NCBI GenBank assembly: GCA_947462875.1
Contig: CANHQJ010000005.1
Span: 62,001-126,000 of the forward strand
DNA: 64,000 bases
Source of the DNA: Verrucomicrobiia bacterium
Lineage (GTDB): Bacteria; Verrucomicrobiota; Verrucomicrobiia; Verrucomicrobiales; Akkermansiaceae
Direction: 5' to 3'
The translations under genes and the position numbers were made by a program. Shown in pieces: positions 49,769 to 58,793 of the stretch (position 1 is the first letter of the stretch; each line of letters opens with the position of its first letter). The notes under the pieces are model-generated. The model was not told the DNA's origin. It saw only the letters and a list, made by a program, of their open reading frames with translations, and did not search any database.

Positions 49769-50424
49769 TTCCTGCGCCATACACTGCGATAGGCCCCGGG
49801 CCATGATTCTTTTTCCTCGATATCCCAGTCGGCCAGCGGAGCGGTCCAGAGGCGTGGCAATTCTCCGGGGAGAAATCCGGCATCGATGCTGACATGCATG
49901 TCGCGCCGCGTCACCTCTTGCAGCCACGGGCGGAGCAGCCGGCCCCAGAAATGCGAGCTACCTCGGCGCAGCGGCTCATTGAGGATGACCAGCGACACGT
50001 GCGGCAGCCAGGCGGCGAACCATGCGAGCGAGTCATCCGTAAAATGGTGCAAAAACAAATTCGCCACCAGCACGCCGAAATCCCGCGAGGGTGCTTGCGT
50101 GGTGAGATCGCCCGAGCGCCAGTCTATGCCCTGCGGCAACTGAGAAGGCCGCTCCAGCAGATCCGCGCCACAGACCCGGCACTGGGGAAAACGCTCGTGG
50201 ATTTTCCGCGACAACCGCCCCTCGCCCGCCCCCAGCTCCAGCACGCCCTGCGCGGTGGCGGCGGGGTATTTTGCCAATTGCGCGAGAATCCAGCGCTCAT
50301 TGCCCATGAGGGCATTGATCCAGCGCAGCTCCTTTCGCGAGCGGATGGCACGCGGGTCATCGGCTGGCAATTCATCCAACCATTCCGGCACCACGATGCG
50401 CGACTGTTCGCTTTGTTTTCCCAC
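49765..50424 (-). CDS. Class I SAM-dependent methyltransferase
   Basis: A 219 aa protein with SAM-binding motif I GVLELGAGEGRLSR (60-73), an acidic residue in CGADLLERP, and motif LVANLFLHHFTDDSL. The sequence resembles small-molecule methyltransferases. It is first gene of the PKS operon and overlaps the FAD gene by 4 bp, so it probably methylates the polyketide or its quinone form. Confidence 0.9.
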   Translation of the reverse strand: MGKQSEQSRIVVPEWLDELPADDPRAIRSRKELRWINALMGNERWILAQLAKYPAATAQGVLELGAGEGRLSRKIHERFPQCRVCGADLLERPSQLPQGIDWRSGDLTTQAPSRDFGVLVANLFLHHFTDDSLAWFAAWLPHVSLVILNEPLRRGSSHFWGRLLRPWLQEVTRRDMHVSIDAGFLPGELPRLWTAPLADWDIEEKESWPGAYRSVWRRK

Positions 50425-50479
50425 GTGCTGTTACGTTAGCCGCAAATGACCGATGTGCAACGGGGAATGCGGTTAGGGG

Positions 50480-51544
50480 TCAGCGGCGGGACACTTCTTT
50501 TTCCCACTTCGGGTAGTCTTTTTCGAGCAATGATTGCGCCCAATTGCCATACCAGGAGTAGCCGTTGCGGCGTTCGTGGCCGATGGCGGCGTACGCGATT
50601 TTAGGAATGCCATCGCGGTCGCAGAAAAGTGGTTGCTGGGTTTTGAGATCGTAAAAACGCGCCCACAGGGGTCGGGCTTTCGGGTCCTTGACCACGACTT
50701 TGTCTTTCCCGCCGGGAGCCTTGGGATCGGTGATGGTCTCGATGCGGATGCCGCGTTGGGCGGATTTTTCAAACCATGCCACCGCCGCCTCCACGGCCGC
50801 GATCACTTCGGCTGACGGTTTTTCCAGACTCATCAACAGGCGTGTGATGCCGACGGATTCCGAGCCGCTGAGCGAGGGCAGTTCGTAGGAGCGCGCGGTC
50901 GCCGGGGCGAGGGTCACTTCATCGTGCTGCGCGCACCAGACGGTGAGCTTGCCATCGATGCGGATCTGACAGCGCAGGATGCAGGCGACTCCCTTATCGA
51001 AGGCGGTGGCGGCTTTTTTCCGGACATCAGCGGGAAGGAACGCATAGACGGGATCGCGGCTGACCTCGCGCAGGAACTCCATGACACGCACCATGGTGCC
51101 ATCGTTGAACGTGATGTGGCGGTGGTACTGGGTGCTGAGCGGGTAGTACTGCGGCCAACCGCCATTCGGGTATTGGGCGATGAAAATGTAGTCGAGCCCT
51201 TTCTGGAAAGCTTTCAGATACTCGGCGTTCTTGGTAGCCTGGTAACTGCGGGCGAGGAAACGCAGCTCATCCATGGTGGCGCCGTTGTCGAAGGTGGGCT
51301 TGAGATCTTTTTTGGCACCCCGATACGGTCGCTTCACGGTATCGGTATTTTTCGGCCAGGCACCGACCTCGGTCTGATAGCTGAGGATGTTCTGGGCGAT
51401 GGTGCGGGCCTCGGCCGTGGCGAACCAGTCGGCGGGTTTTTTCAGCAACTCCGCCACAGCGCTCGCAGCGGCGGCTTGGGAAAACGAAGCCACCCACAGG
51501 CAGGCGATCAGCGGAAAGAAGGATTTAGTGAAGGAACGAATCAT
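50480..51544 (-). CDS. Secreted pectate lyase, PL10 family
   Basis: A 354 aa protein with a signal peptide (1-27). It is a PelA-type (alpha/alpha) toroid that cleaves polygalacturonate by Ca-dependent beta-elimination. Family blocks are NILSYQTEVGAWPKNTD, TFDNGATMDELRFLARSY, FIAQYPNGGWPQYYPL and FYDLKTQQPLFCDRDG. There is no partner pectinase nearby, so it probably acts alone in plant- or algal-polymer use. Confidence 0.95.
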   Translation of the reverse strand: MIRSFTKSFFPLIACLWVASFSQAAAASAVAELLKKPADWFATAEARTIAQNILSYQTEVGAWPKNTDTVKRPYRGAKKDLKPTFDNGATMDELRFLARSYQATKNAEYLKAFQKGLDYIFIAQYPNGGWPQYYPLSTQYHRHITFNDGTMVRVMEFLREVSRDPVYAFLPADVRKKAATAFDKGVACILRCQIRIDGKLTVWCAQHDEVTLAPATARSYELPSLSGSESVGITRLLMSLEKPSAEVIAAVEAAVAWFEKSAQRGIRIETITDPKAPGGKDKVVVKDPKARPLWARFYDLKTQQPLFCDRDGIPKIAYAAIGHERRNGYSWYGNWAQSLLEKDYPKWEKEVSRR

Positions 51545-51658
51545 GGGAGTTCAGGGTAAGGGGCGGAAGTTTTTTGCACCATTCGCTGCCACCTGCCAAG
51601 CGCGCAGCATGGCATCTTTCCTCCTTGCTAGCGGGAGGAAGAATTTTTAGGGTGCGCC

Positions 51659-53701
51659 ATGCGTTTGGCAAAAATCCTGATGTGGCTGTGCATTTCCCTG
51701 CTCGGCGCGGCGGCAGTGGCGGTGACGGCATTTTCCCGTGGCGAACCGGTGAACTCGCTGTGGTTGGTCATCGCGGGCGTTTGCACGTTTGCGGTGGCCT
51801 ATCGGTTTTATGCATCGTGGCTGATCGCGAAGGTACTGACGGTCGATGACCTGCGCGCTCCGGCCGCGGTGACCCGGGCGGATGGCAAGGACTTCGTGCC
51901 GACGCCGAAGTGGGTGGTATTCGGCCACCATTTTGCGGCGATCGCCGGGCCCGGACCGCTGGTGGGGCCGGTGCTGGCCGCACAGTTCGGCTACCTGCCG
52001 GGGACCTTGTGGATTTTGATCGGCGCGGCGCTCGGCGGTGGGGTGCACGATGCGATCGTCTTGTTCGCCTCGATGCGACGCGATGGAAAATCGTTAGGGC
52101 AAATGCTCAAGGAGGAGATCAATCCCGTGGTCGGGCTGATCGCGATGTTCAGTCTGCTCGCCATCATGACGATTCTTCTGGCGGTGCTGGGACTGGTGGT
52201 GGCAAAGGCGCTGGCGCATTCGCCGTGGGGCTTGTTCACGATCGCCTGCACCATCCCGCTGGCGATGCTGATGGGACTGGCGATCAAGTCGGGCAAATTC
52301 GGCGTCACGCCGGTATCGATCGCCGGCGTGGTCGGACTGCTCTTTGCCGTGGTGGGCGGGAAATTTCTGCCCGACTCGTGGGATTCGGCACTCACGCTGA
52401 GCACCACCTCGCTCGCGTGGGCGATCATGATTTACGGCTTCGCGGCCGCGGTGCTGCCGGTGTGGTTGCTACTCGCGCCGCGCGATTACCTCAGCACCTT
52501 CATGAAGCTCGGCACCGTGGCGGTGCTGGCGATTTTCATTGTGTTTCTCGCGCCGCCCTTGCAAATGCCGGCGATCACGCCGTTCATCGATGGCTCGGGC
52601 TTTGTCGTGCCGGGACCGGTGTTTCCGTTTGTCTGCATCACCATCGCCTGCGGTGCGGTGAGTGGTTTTCACGCGCTGATTTCCTCGGGCACGACGCCGA
52701 AATTGTTAGCCCGTGAAAAGGAAATCAAGCTCGTGGGCTACGGCGCGATGGTGGTGGAAATGCTGGTGGCGCTGATGGCGATCATCGCGGCATCCACCTT
52801 GCCGCCGGGGCAGTATTTCGCGATCAACTCGCCCATCGATCCCGCCGACCCCGTCGCGGTGGAAATGCAGCTCGCCAAGATCAATGCCTACGGACCGACC
52901 TACGCCGTCACGCTGGAGGAGATGAAACACCTCGCCACGCAACTGCAGGAGCCGACCATGATCGGCAAAGCAGGGGGCGCGCCGACTTTCGCCGTCGGCA
53001 TGGCGGTGATGTTCCAGAAAGTCTTCAAAGGCAAGGACGCGCTGGCGCTGTGGTATCACTTCGCCATCATGTTCGAGGCCCTGTTCATCCTGACCACGCT
53101 GGATGCCGGCACGCGGGTGGGTCGTTTCATTTTGCAGGACTTTCTCGGGACCTTCGTGCCGAAATTGAAAGACACCGGTTCCTGGGGCGCGAATGTGATC
53201 TCGACCTTTCTGTTAGTCTCGGCGTGGGGGTATTTCCTCTACCAGGGAGCGAAAGACCCCGAAGGCATCGCGAAGAGCCTGTGGCCGATTTTCGGCATCT
53301 CGAACCAGTTGCTCGCCGTCATCGCCTTTTGCCTCGGCACCACGATTTTAATCAAGATGGGCAAGGTGAAATACTGCCTCGTCACCGTGATCCCGATGAT
53401 CTTCCTCACCTGCGTCACCTTCATCGCCGGATGGATGAAAATCTTTTCGCCCAAGGCTGCCGGATTTCTGCCGGCGATCGAAAAACACCGCGCACTGCTC
53501 GCCACGGCGCTCAGTGAGGAAAAGCGTAAATTCAGCGAGCAGGCGATCACCAACGCGTGGGTGGACATCGGCATCACCGGCTTGTTCCTGATCCTCGTCA
53601 CCGCGATCATCCTCGGCTGCGCGCGCGAATGGTGGTTGCTGCTGACCGGCAGAAAAGTGGCTAAGCTTCAGGAAAGCGCCTATCAGACCCATCCGTCATG
53701 A
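51659..53701 (+). CDS. cstA: Carbon starvation protein CstA (peptide/pyruvate transporter family)
   Basis: A 680 aa inner-membrane protein with about 16 hydrophobic helices. Family signature blocks are VPTPKWVVFGHHFAAIAGPGPLVGPVLAAQFGYLPGTLWI, GGGVHDAIVLFASMRRDGKSLG and SGFHALISSGTTPKLLARE. CstA-type proteins import peptides or pyruvate when carbon is scarce. The ATG at 51659 follows AGGG. The stop overlaps nth (ATGA 53698-53701), an unusual coupling of a transporter with a repair enzyme. Confidence 0.95.
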   Translation: MRLAKILMWLCISLLGAAAVAVTAFSRGEPVNSLWLVIAGVCTFAVAYRFYASWLIAKVLTVDDLRAPAAVTRADGKDFVPTPKWVVFGHHFAAIAGPGPLVGPVLAAQFGYLPGTLWILIGAALGGGVHDAIVLFASMRRDGKSLGQMLKEEINPVVGLIAMFSLLAIMTILLAVLGLVVAKALAHSPWGLFTIACTIPLAMLMGLAIKSGKFGVTPVSIAGVVGLLFAVVGGKFLPDSWDSALTLSTTSLAWAIMIYGFAAAVLPVWLLLAPRDYLSTFMKLGTVAVLAIFIVFLAPPLQMPAITPFIDGSGFVVPGPVFPFVCITIACGAVSGFHALISSGTTPKLLAREKEIKLVGYGAMVVEMLVALMAIIAASTLPPGQYFAINSPIDPADPVAVEMQLAKINAYGPTYAVTLEEMKHLATQLQEPTMIGKAGGAPTFAVGMAVMFQKVFKGKDALALWYHFAIMFEALFILTTLDAGTRVGRFILQDFLGTFVPKLKDTGSWGANVISTFLLVSAWGYFLYQGAKDPEGIAKSLWPIFGISNQLLAVIAFCLGTTILIKMGKVKYCLVTVIPMIFLTCVTFIAGWMKIFSPKAAGFLPAIEKHRALLATALSEEKRKFSEQAITNAWVDIGITGLFLILVTAIILGCAREWWLLLTGRKVAKLQESAYQTHPS

Positions 53702-54321
53702 CCAAAAAAGAACGCGCCTCCTACCTGCTCGACCGGCTCGAGCAGCTCTATCCGGAAACGCCCATCCCGCTCGATCACAAGGACCCGTTCACCCTGTTGG
53801 TCGCGGTGCTGCTCTCGGCCCAGTGCACGGATGCCCGCGTGAATACCGTCACGCCCGCCTTGTTCGCGCTGGCCGACAATCCCCATGACATGAGCCGCGT
53901 GCCGGTCGAGAAAGTCAGGGAAATCATCCGCCCCTGTGGTCTGTCGCCGCGCAAGAGTGCGGCCATCGTGGAGCTATCGCGTCTGCTGGTGGAGCATCAT
54001 CAGGGCGTGGTGCCGCAGGACTTCGCGGCCCTGGAAGCACTGCCGGGTGTGGGCCACAAAACGGCGTCGGTCGTGATGGCGCAGGCCTTCGGAGTGCCGG
54101 CGTTTCCCGTGGATACCCACATCCACCGCCTCGCCAGGCGCTGGAAACTATCATCCGGAAAATCCGTGGAGCAGACGGAAGCGGATTTGAAAAAACTGTT
54201 TCCGCGCGAGAAATGGAACAAGCTGCACTTGCAGATCATTTTCGCCGGACGCGAGCACTGCACCGCCCGCGGCTGCAATGGCAAAAGCTGCATGCTTTGC
54301 CGCGAACTCTTCGCCCGCTGA
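53698..54321 (+). CDS. nth: Endonuclease III (DNA glycosylase/AP lyase)
   Basis: A 207 aa base-excision repair enzyme that removes oxidised pyrimidines. It has the helix-hairpin-helix LPGVGHKTASVVM with catalytic Lys121 and FPVDTHIHRLARRW with Asp139. The C-terminal Fe-S loop has Cys188, 193, 198 and 201 (C-x4-C-x4-C-x2-C) instead of the usual C-x6-C-x2-C-x5-C, and the protein ends six residues later. Four cysteines are present, so a cluster may still form, but with altered spacing. Confidence 0.93.
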   Translation: MTKKERASYLLDRLEQLYPETPIPLDHKDPFTLLVAVLLSAQCTDARVNTVTPALFALADNPHDMSRVPVEKVREIIRPCGLSPRKSAAIVELSRLLVEHHQGVVPQDFAALEALPGVGHKTASVVMAQAFGVPAFPVDTHIHRLARRWKLSSGKSVEQTEADLKKLFPREKWNKLHLQIIFAGREHCTARGCNGKSCMLCRELFAR

Positions 54322-54330
54322 GCGCCAGCA

Positions 54331-56034
54331 TCACACCAACGGCTTTTCGTAGGCGCACATGCCGAGATCGACCATCGCCTGGGCGCTCTCATTTTCATCG
54401 TGAATCACCCGCGCGCCCATCAGGCTCAGCTCCAGCGCTTCCGAGGAAAATTTCGCCCGCGCCAGCACGAGGATGGCGGGATTTTCCTGTTGCACCAGAG
54501 GAATGGCCAGCTTGGTGACGTGGACCTGCGGGAAGGTGAACGCGATCAGGCGCGCCCGTTTGATTTTCGCCAGAGCCAGTGCTTCCGGATGGGTCACATC
54601 ACCGAACAATACCGGATATCCTTGTTTTTTCAGCTGCCGCACCGTGTCCGCGTTGAGGTCGATCACCACGCACTCCACGCCCACATTGAGCATCGCCTCG
54701 TGCAGCGCCTGCCCCACCGGGCCATAGCCGCAAATGACCGCGTGATCCTCCAGGCTCTTGATCGAGCTGCTGAGATCGAGCGTGCCCGGCGTCACGCGCT
54801 TGCTGCGGAACCAGCCCTTGCGTTCCAGCCAGGCGCTTAAGGGTGCGGTGGCGATCATCGTGCCCGGGATCATCGCCATGCCCAGCGCGGTGCAGATCAG
54901 GATCATTTGCTCCAGCCACGGATCGAAGGGGCGGTACTGGTTCGATTTCTGAATCAACACCAACGAAAACTCCCCCACGCTCGCGAGACTGGCGGCCGCG
55001 AGCAGGGCGGGCCGCAGCGGCAGGCGGAGCAGACGCACGACGCCGAACACCGTGAGAAACTTGACCAGAAAAATCACCAGCGTGCCTAACAAAATGATCC
55101 ACCAATTCGCCAAGACCACCTGTGTTTCGATCATCAGACCCACCGACACAAAAAAGATCGTCAGGAAAAGATCCTTGAACGGCAGGATGTCCGTCATGAT
55201 GCGATGGCTGTAGATCGACTCGCTCACCATCAGCCCGCCGGCAAAGGCACCCAGCGCCAGGCTCAACTCCATGGCTCCTCCCGCATACGCCACCCCGGCA
55301 CTCATGCCGATGATCGTCAGCGTGAACAACTCGCGGCTGCGCGTTTTCGCCACCGCGTGCAAAAGCGGATTGATGCCGAATCTGCCCAACAATGCCGCCC
55401 CTGCGAGAAAGGCCACTCCCTTGCCCAATGCCAATAAAATTTCACGCCCCATCGGCTGATCGGAGTTTCCTAACAACGCAGGCAGCACCAGAAACAAACC
55501 GATCACCAGAATGTCCTGAAACAGCGCGATGCCCAGCGCCGCCTTCGCCCCCGGACTGCCGCCGATGCCCTGATCCTGGAACGACTTCAGCGACACCGCC
55601 GTGGAGCTCAGCGCGAACACGATGCCGATGAGCAAACATTCCTCCCACGGGCGTCCGCAAACCGCCGCGATGCCCCCTGCCAGCGATGCCGTGATGCCCA
55701 CCTGCATTCCCCCGCCGAACAACGCCAGGCGCCACAGGTGATGCAGCTCGCGGATCGAAAACTCAACGCCCAACGTGAACATCAGCAGCACGATGCCCAG
55801 CTCCGCGAGTTGCGGGATGATGGCGCCCTTCGTATCCATGCCCAGCCATTCCGGCACGCCGCTATTGGCAATCAGAATGCCACAGAGAAAATAACCGACC
55901 AACAAACTCTGCCGCAGCCGTGCCATCACCAGCGACACAAACACCGCCAACAGCAACACCAGCGTCAGCAGGCCGAACAAGGGCGAGATGTCCGCCGCGC
56001 CGCTTGCCATCAGTATGTCAGGAAGGAGAAACAC
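54331..56034 (-). CDS. Monovalent cation:proton antiporter (CPA2, KefB/RosB-like) with TrkA-N domain
   Basis: A 567 aa protein. About 12 membrane helices (residues 15-390) include LAELGIVLLMFTLGVEFS and ALGIALFQDILVIGLFL, the CPA2 core with its Asp. A regulatory Rossmann TrkA-N domain at about 425-550 has HAVICGYGPVGQALHEAML. It exchanges K+ or Na+ for protons. The alternative start at 56007 is possible. It lies downstream of phoR on the same strand, 68 bp apart. Confidence 0.93.
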   Translation of the reverse strand: MFLLPDILMASGAADISPLFGLLTLVLLLAVFVSLVMARLRQSLLVGYFLCGILIANSGVPEWLGMDTKGAIIPQLAELGIVLLMFTLGVEFSIRELHHLWRLALFGGGMQVGITASLAGGIAAVCGRPWEECLLIGIVFALSSTAVSLKSFQDQGIGGSPGAKAALGIALFQDILVIGLFLVLPALLGNSDQPMGREILLALGKGVAFLAGAALLGRFGINPLLHAVAKTRSRELFTLTIIGMSAGVAYAGGAMELSLALGAFAGGLMVSESIYSHRIMTDILPFKDLFLTIFFVSVGLMIETQVVLANWWIILLGTLVIFLVKFLTVFGVVRLLRLPLRPALLAAASLASVGEFSLVLIQKSNQYRPFDPWLEQMILICTALGMAMIPGTMIATAPLSAWLERKGWFRSKRVTPGTLDLSSSIKSLEDHAVICGYGPVGQALHEAMLNVGVECVVIDLNADTVRQLKKQGYPVLFGDVTHPEALALAKIKRARLIAFTFPQVHVTKLAIPLVQQENPAILVLARAKFSSEALELSLMGARVIHDENESAQAMVDLGMCAYEKPLV

Positions 56035-56102
56035 AACAAGGCCATGCTGTCGCAGGGAAGCGACGAGATAAAGCGCAAAAGGAAAAATCCCTCAAGGCAC
56101 GC

Positions 56103-57329
56103 TCAGCCGACCCTCCCCATCACCGCGCGCTCCGCGGGGAGGAAAATGGAAAACTTCGTTTCGCGCCCCGGCGTGGAACTCACCGAAATTTGTCCGCCGT
56201 GCGCTTCGATCGCGCGCTTCACGATGGATAGGCCCAGACCCGTGCCCTTGATGGCCGAGTTGGTGTGGTTTTGGTCCACCCGATAGAATCGTTTGAACAC
56301 AAACGGCAGGTGGCTGCTGGGAATGCCGATGCCGTCATCCGCCACCGCGACATGAATGCCATCCGCCCGTTCCGCCGCCGTTACCGTCACATGCAGGCCG
56401 GGGCGAGGATTCTGTTTCAGCGCGTTTTCGATCAGATTGAACAATACCTGCGTCCAGTAAAAACGGTCGCCCGTGATCATCAGGCCGCGCTCCACGCCCT
56501 CGTAGTCGACCTTCGCCTGCTGGCTCACAATCAGATGCTCCAGCCTTTCCAACACATCCTGCACGCAGCTGAAAAACTCGAAAGGCTCGATGCTCAGCGC
56601 CGCCGCCTCGCCCGACTCCAGCCGGGAAATGACCAACATGTCCTCCACGATGCGCGACACCCGGTCCGTGTGTTTCGACATGATCGTGAGAAACCGCGCG
56701 GCCTGCTGATGATCACGCAAAGCCCCCGCTTCTAACAAATTTTCCAGATATCCCTGGATGATCGCCAGCGGAGTGCGCAGCTCGTGCGAGGCATTCGCCA
56801 CAAAGTCCTTGCGCACCTGCTCGCTCTGGAATTCCGCCGTCAGGTCGCGCAGCAACACGCGCAGCTTCGCCTGCGGGTAGGCCTCGGGCGGCAGCGGTGC
56901 CACGTCCAGCAGCCACGCGTTGACCCCACGGTTCTCGCGGGCGCCAAGCGGGGAAAGCTGCTGTGGCAGCACCAACCGCTGCACCACGGACTGGTTGTTC
57001 TGCTCGCACTGGTGGATGGCCTCGATGAAACGGGCATCCGGAAAGACCGCCTGGGGCGACTGGCCGATGACATTGCGCTCCGCGAACATCTTCCGTGCGG
57101 CGATGTTCGCATAGCACACCAGGCCTTGTTGATCGACGAGAAACAAGGCGTCCGAGAGCCCGTCGAGCAACAGCTCGTGGCGTTTTCTTTCGGCCTCCAG
57201 TGCCTCGTTATGCATCATTTTCACCCGTTGAATTTCTCGATGGAATCGTTTTTTTCTTTTGATCCGATCCGCGCACAGCCATGCGATGATCAGCAGGGCG
57301 AGGCAGAGGATGGATCTTTCGATGGTCAT
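56103..57329 (-). CDS. phoR: Phosphate-regulon-type sensor histidine kinase (PhoR-like)
   Basis: A 408 aa protein with one N-terminal membrane helix (3-22), a coiled stretch, a PAS domain (about 50-160; GLSDALFLVDQQGLVCYANIAARKMF), a HisKA domain with ASHELRTPLAII (His182) and an HATPase domain with N-box NLIENALKQNP, DDGIGIP and GTGLGLSIVKR. The layout matches PhoR. The start overlaps the phoB stop by 4 bp. It senses Pst transporter state through PhoU in other bacteria. Confidence 0.92.
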   Translation of the reverse strand: MTIERSILCLALLIIAWLCADRIKRKKRFHREIQRVKMMHNEALEAERKRHELLLDGLSDALFLVDQQGLVCYANIAARKMFAERNVIGQSPQAVFPDARFIEAIHQCEQNNQSVVQRLVLPQQLSPLGARENRGVNAWLLDVAPLPPEAYPQAKLRVLLRDLTAEFQSEQVRKDFVANASHELRTPLAIIQGYLENLLEAGALRDHQQAARFLTIMSKHTDRVSRIVEDMLVISRLESGEAAALSIEPFEFFSCVQDVLERLEHLIVSQQAKVDYEGVERGLMITGDRFYWTQVLFNLIENALKQNPRPGLHVTVTAAERADGIHVAVADDGIGIPSSHLPFVFKRFYRVDQNHTNSAIKGTGLGLSIVKRAIEAHGGQISVSSTPGRETKFSIFLPAERAVMGRVG

Positions 57330-58021
57330 GGAGCGGGATTGACGAAACGATAGCCCACTCCGCGTATCGTTTCAACCTTATCCGCATGACCGCCCAATTT
57401 TTGCCGCAGGCGTTTCATGTGGGTGTCCAGCGTGCGACTGATCACATCGTCGCTGTAGCCCCATACACTGCGCAGCATGTCGTTGCGCTGTTGCGGATGG
57501 TTCGCCCGCTCGCACAAAAAAAGCAGCAACTTGAATTCGGTGGAGGTCAGTTCCACCGGTTCGTTATCGATATAAAATTTCAGCGAGTTCTTGTCGAAGC
57601 GGAACGGCCCCACGGCGAAATCCGTCGATCCCGAGTTGATCTGCATGCGCTTCAGCACGGCCTGCACGCGCAGCACCAGTTCTTTGGGCGAAAACGGTTT
57701 GGTGACGTAGTCATCCGCCCCTGCGGCCAGGCCGGCGATGCGGTCCTCCGTCTGGGCACGCGCCGTGAGCAGGATGACGGGAATTTGCTGGGTGCGTGCA
57801 TCGCGACGCAATCCCTTGAGCACGCCGAGACCGTTCAAGGTCGGCAACATCAGGTCGAGCACGATGATGTCGGGACGTTCCTTCAACGCGAGCTCGAGAC
57901 CCACCTGGCCATCATACGCTTTCAACACGCGGCATCCCACCCGTTCCAAATTGAATGCGACCAGGTCGGTGATATCCGCCTCGTCTTCGATCACTAATAC
58001 TGTCTGCACGCGTTCCAACAT
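57326..58021 (-). CDS. phoB: PhoB-like OmpR-family response regulator
   Basis: A 231 aa protein. The receiver domain has acidic EDE at 12-14, the phosphoacceptor Asp56 in IIVLDLMLP, Thr in LLTAR and Lys in YVTKPFSPKEL. A winged-helix DNA-binding domain follows from about 135, ending THMKRLRQKLGGHADKVETIRGVGYRF. It is between phoU (47 bp) and phoR (4-bp overlap), so this is the phosphate two-component system. Confidence 0.93.
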   Translation of the reverse strand: MLERVQTVLVIEDEADITDLVAFNLERVGCRVLKAYDGQVGLELALKERPDIIVLDLMLPTLNGLGVLKGLRRDARTQQIPVILLTARAQTEDRIAGLAAGADDYVTKPFSPKELVLRVQAVLKRMQINSGSTDFAVGPFRFDKNSLKFYIDNEPVELTSTEFKLLLFLCERANHPQQRNDMLRSVWGYSDDVISRTLDTHMKRLRQKLGGHADKVETIRGVGYRFVNPAP

Positions 58022-58068
58022 AGGCTGTTAGTGGCGATGCGAAAGATTCCGCCTGTGACAAATTCGTT

Positions 58069-58776
58069 TCATTCGGAGCCGTCGCTTTCGGAGGCTTTCG
58101 AGGCTTTTTTGGTGGCATGCCGGATGTCCTGGGCGCTGCCCAAAAACACGGCATCTTCCCCGATGTTCACGGCCAGATCGCCCACGCGCTCCAGCGAGCG
58201 GATCACGAAAATCAAATGCAACAGCGATTCCGATTTGCCCTCGGGATGCTCCAGCCTTTCGCTCAAGGAAGCGATGAGCGTCTTGTGCAGCCGGTCCAGT
58301 TCCTTATCGCGCGCCTTCAATCCCTCCGCCAGTGCGACGTTCTGATCGGTGAAGGAAATCATCGCATCGCGCAGCAAATTGTCCGCCATCACGTAGAGCG
58401 GCTCCACCAGCGCCACATCCGGCAGCTCCGGGCCACGGCAGATTTTTTTGGAACGCTTGGCGATGTTCACCGCGTGATCCGAGATCCGCTCCAGGCAGGT
58501 CGAAATTTTCATCGAGGAAATCACCAGTCGCAAATCCGAGGCCACCGGATGGTGACGCACCAGAATTTCCATGCCGGTCTGATCCACGCGGATTTCCAAA
58601 TCATCCACATCGCTGTCATCGCCGATGACCACGCGCGACAGCTCGATATCGCGGTCGAGAAGCGAACGCATCGCCCGCTCCAGGTTTTGCCGCGTCAGAC
58701 TCGCCATCAGCAATACTTCATCCTTCAGAGTGCGGATGGCGTTATCGAAATCACGGAAAATGTGGGGTCCATTCAT
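58069..58776 (-). CDS. phoU: Phosphate signalling complex protein PhoU
   Basis: A 235 aa protein with two three-helix PhoU repeats. The metal-binding blocks ISTCLERISDHAVNIAKRS and VIRSLERVGDLAVNIGEDA carry the E-x3-D-x3-N pattern. It links Pst transport to PhoR and dampens phosphate uptake. Between pstB (17 bp) and phoB. The C-terminal tail is Lys/Ser/Glu-rich. Confidence 0.96.
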   Translation of the reverse strand: MNGPHIFRDFDNAIRTLKDEVLLMASLTRQNLERAMRSLLDRDIELSRVVIGDDSDVDDLEIRVDQTGMEILVRHHPVASDLRLVISSMKISTCLERISDHAVNIAKRSKKICRGPELPDVALVEPLYVMADNLLRDAMISFTDQNVALAEGLKARDKELDRLHKTLIASLSERLEHPEGKSESLLHLIFVIRSLERVGDLAVNIGEDAVFLGSAQDIRHATKKASKASESDGSE

Positions 58777-58793
58777 GGTCTTGTTTTCTAAAA

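Noticed and set aside
54187-54324. Endonuclease III as a truncated pseudogene
   Set aside because: The length (207 aa) is normal, the catalytic Lys and Asp are present and four cysteines remain, so the odd spacing is reported but not called inactivation.
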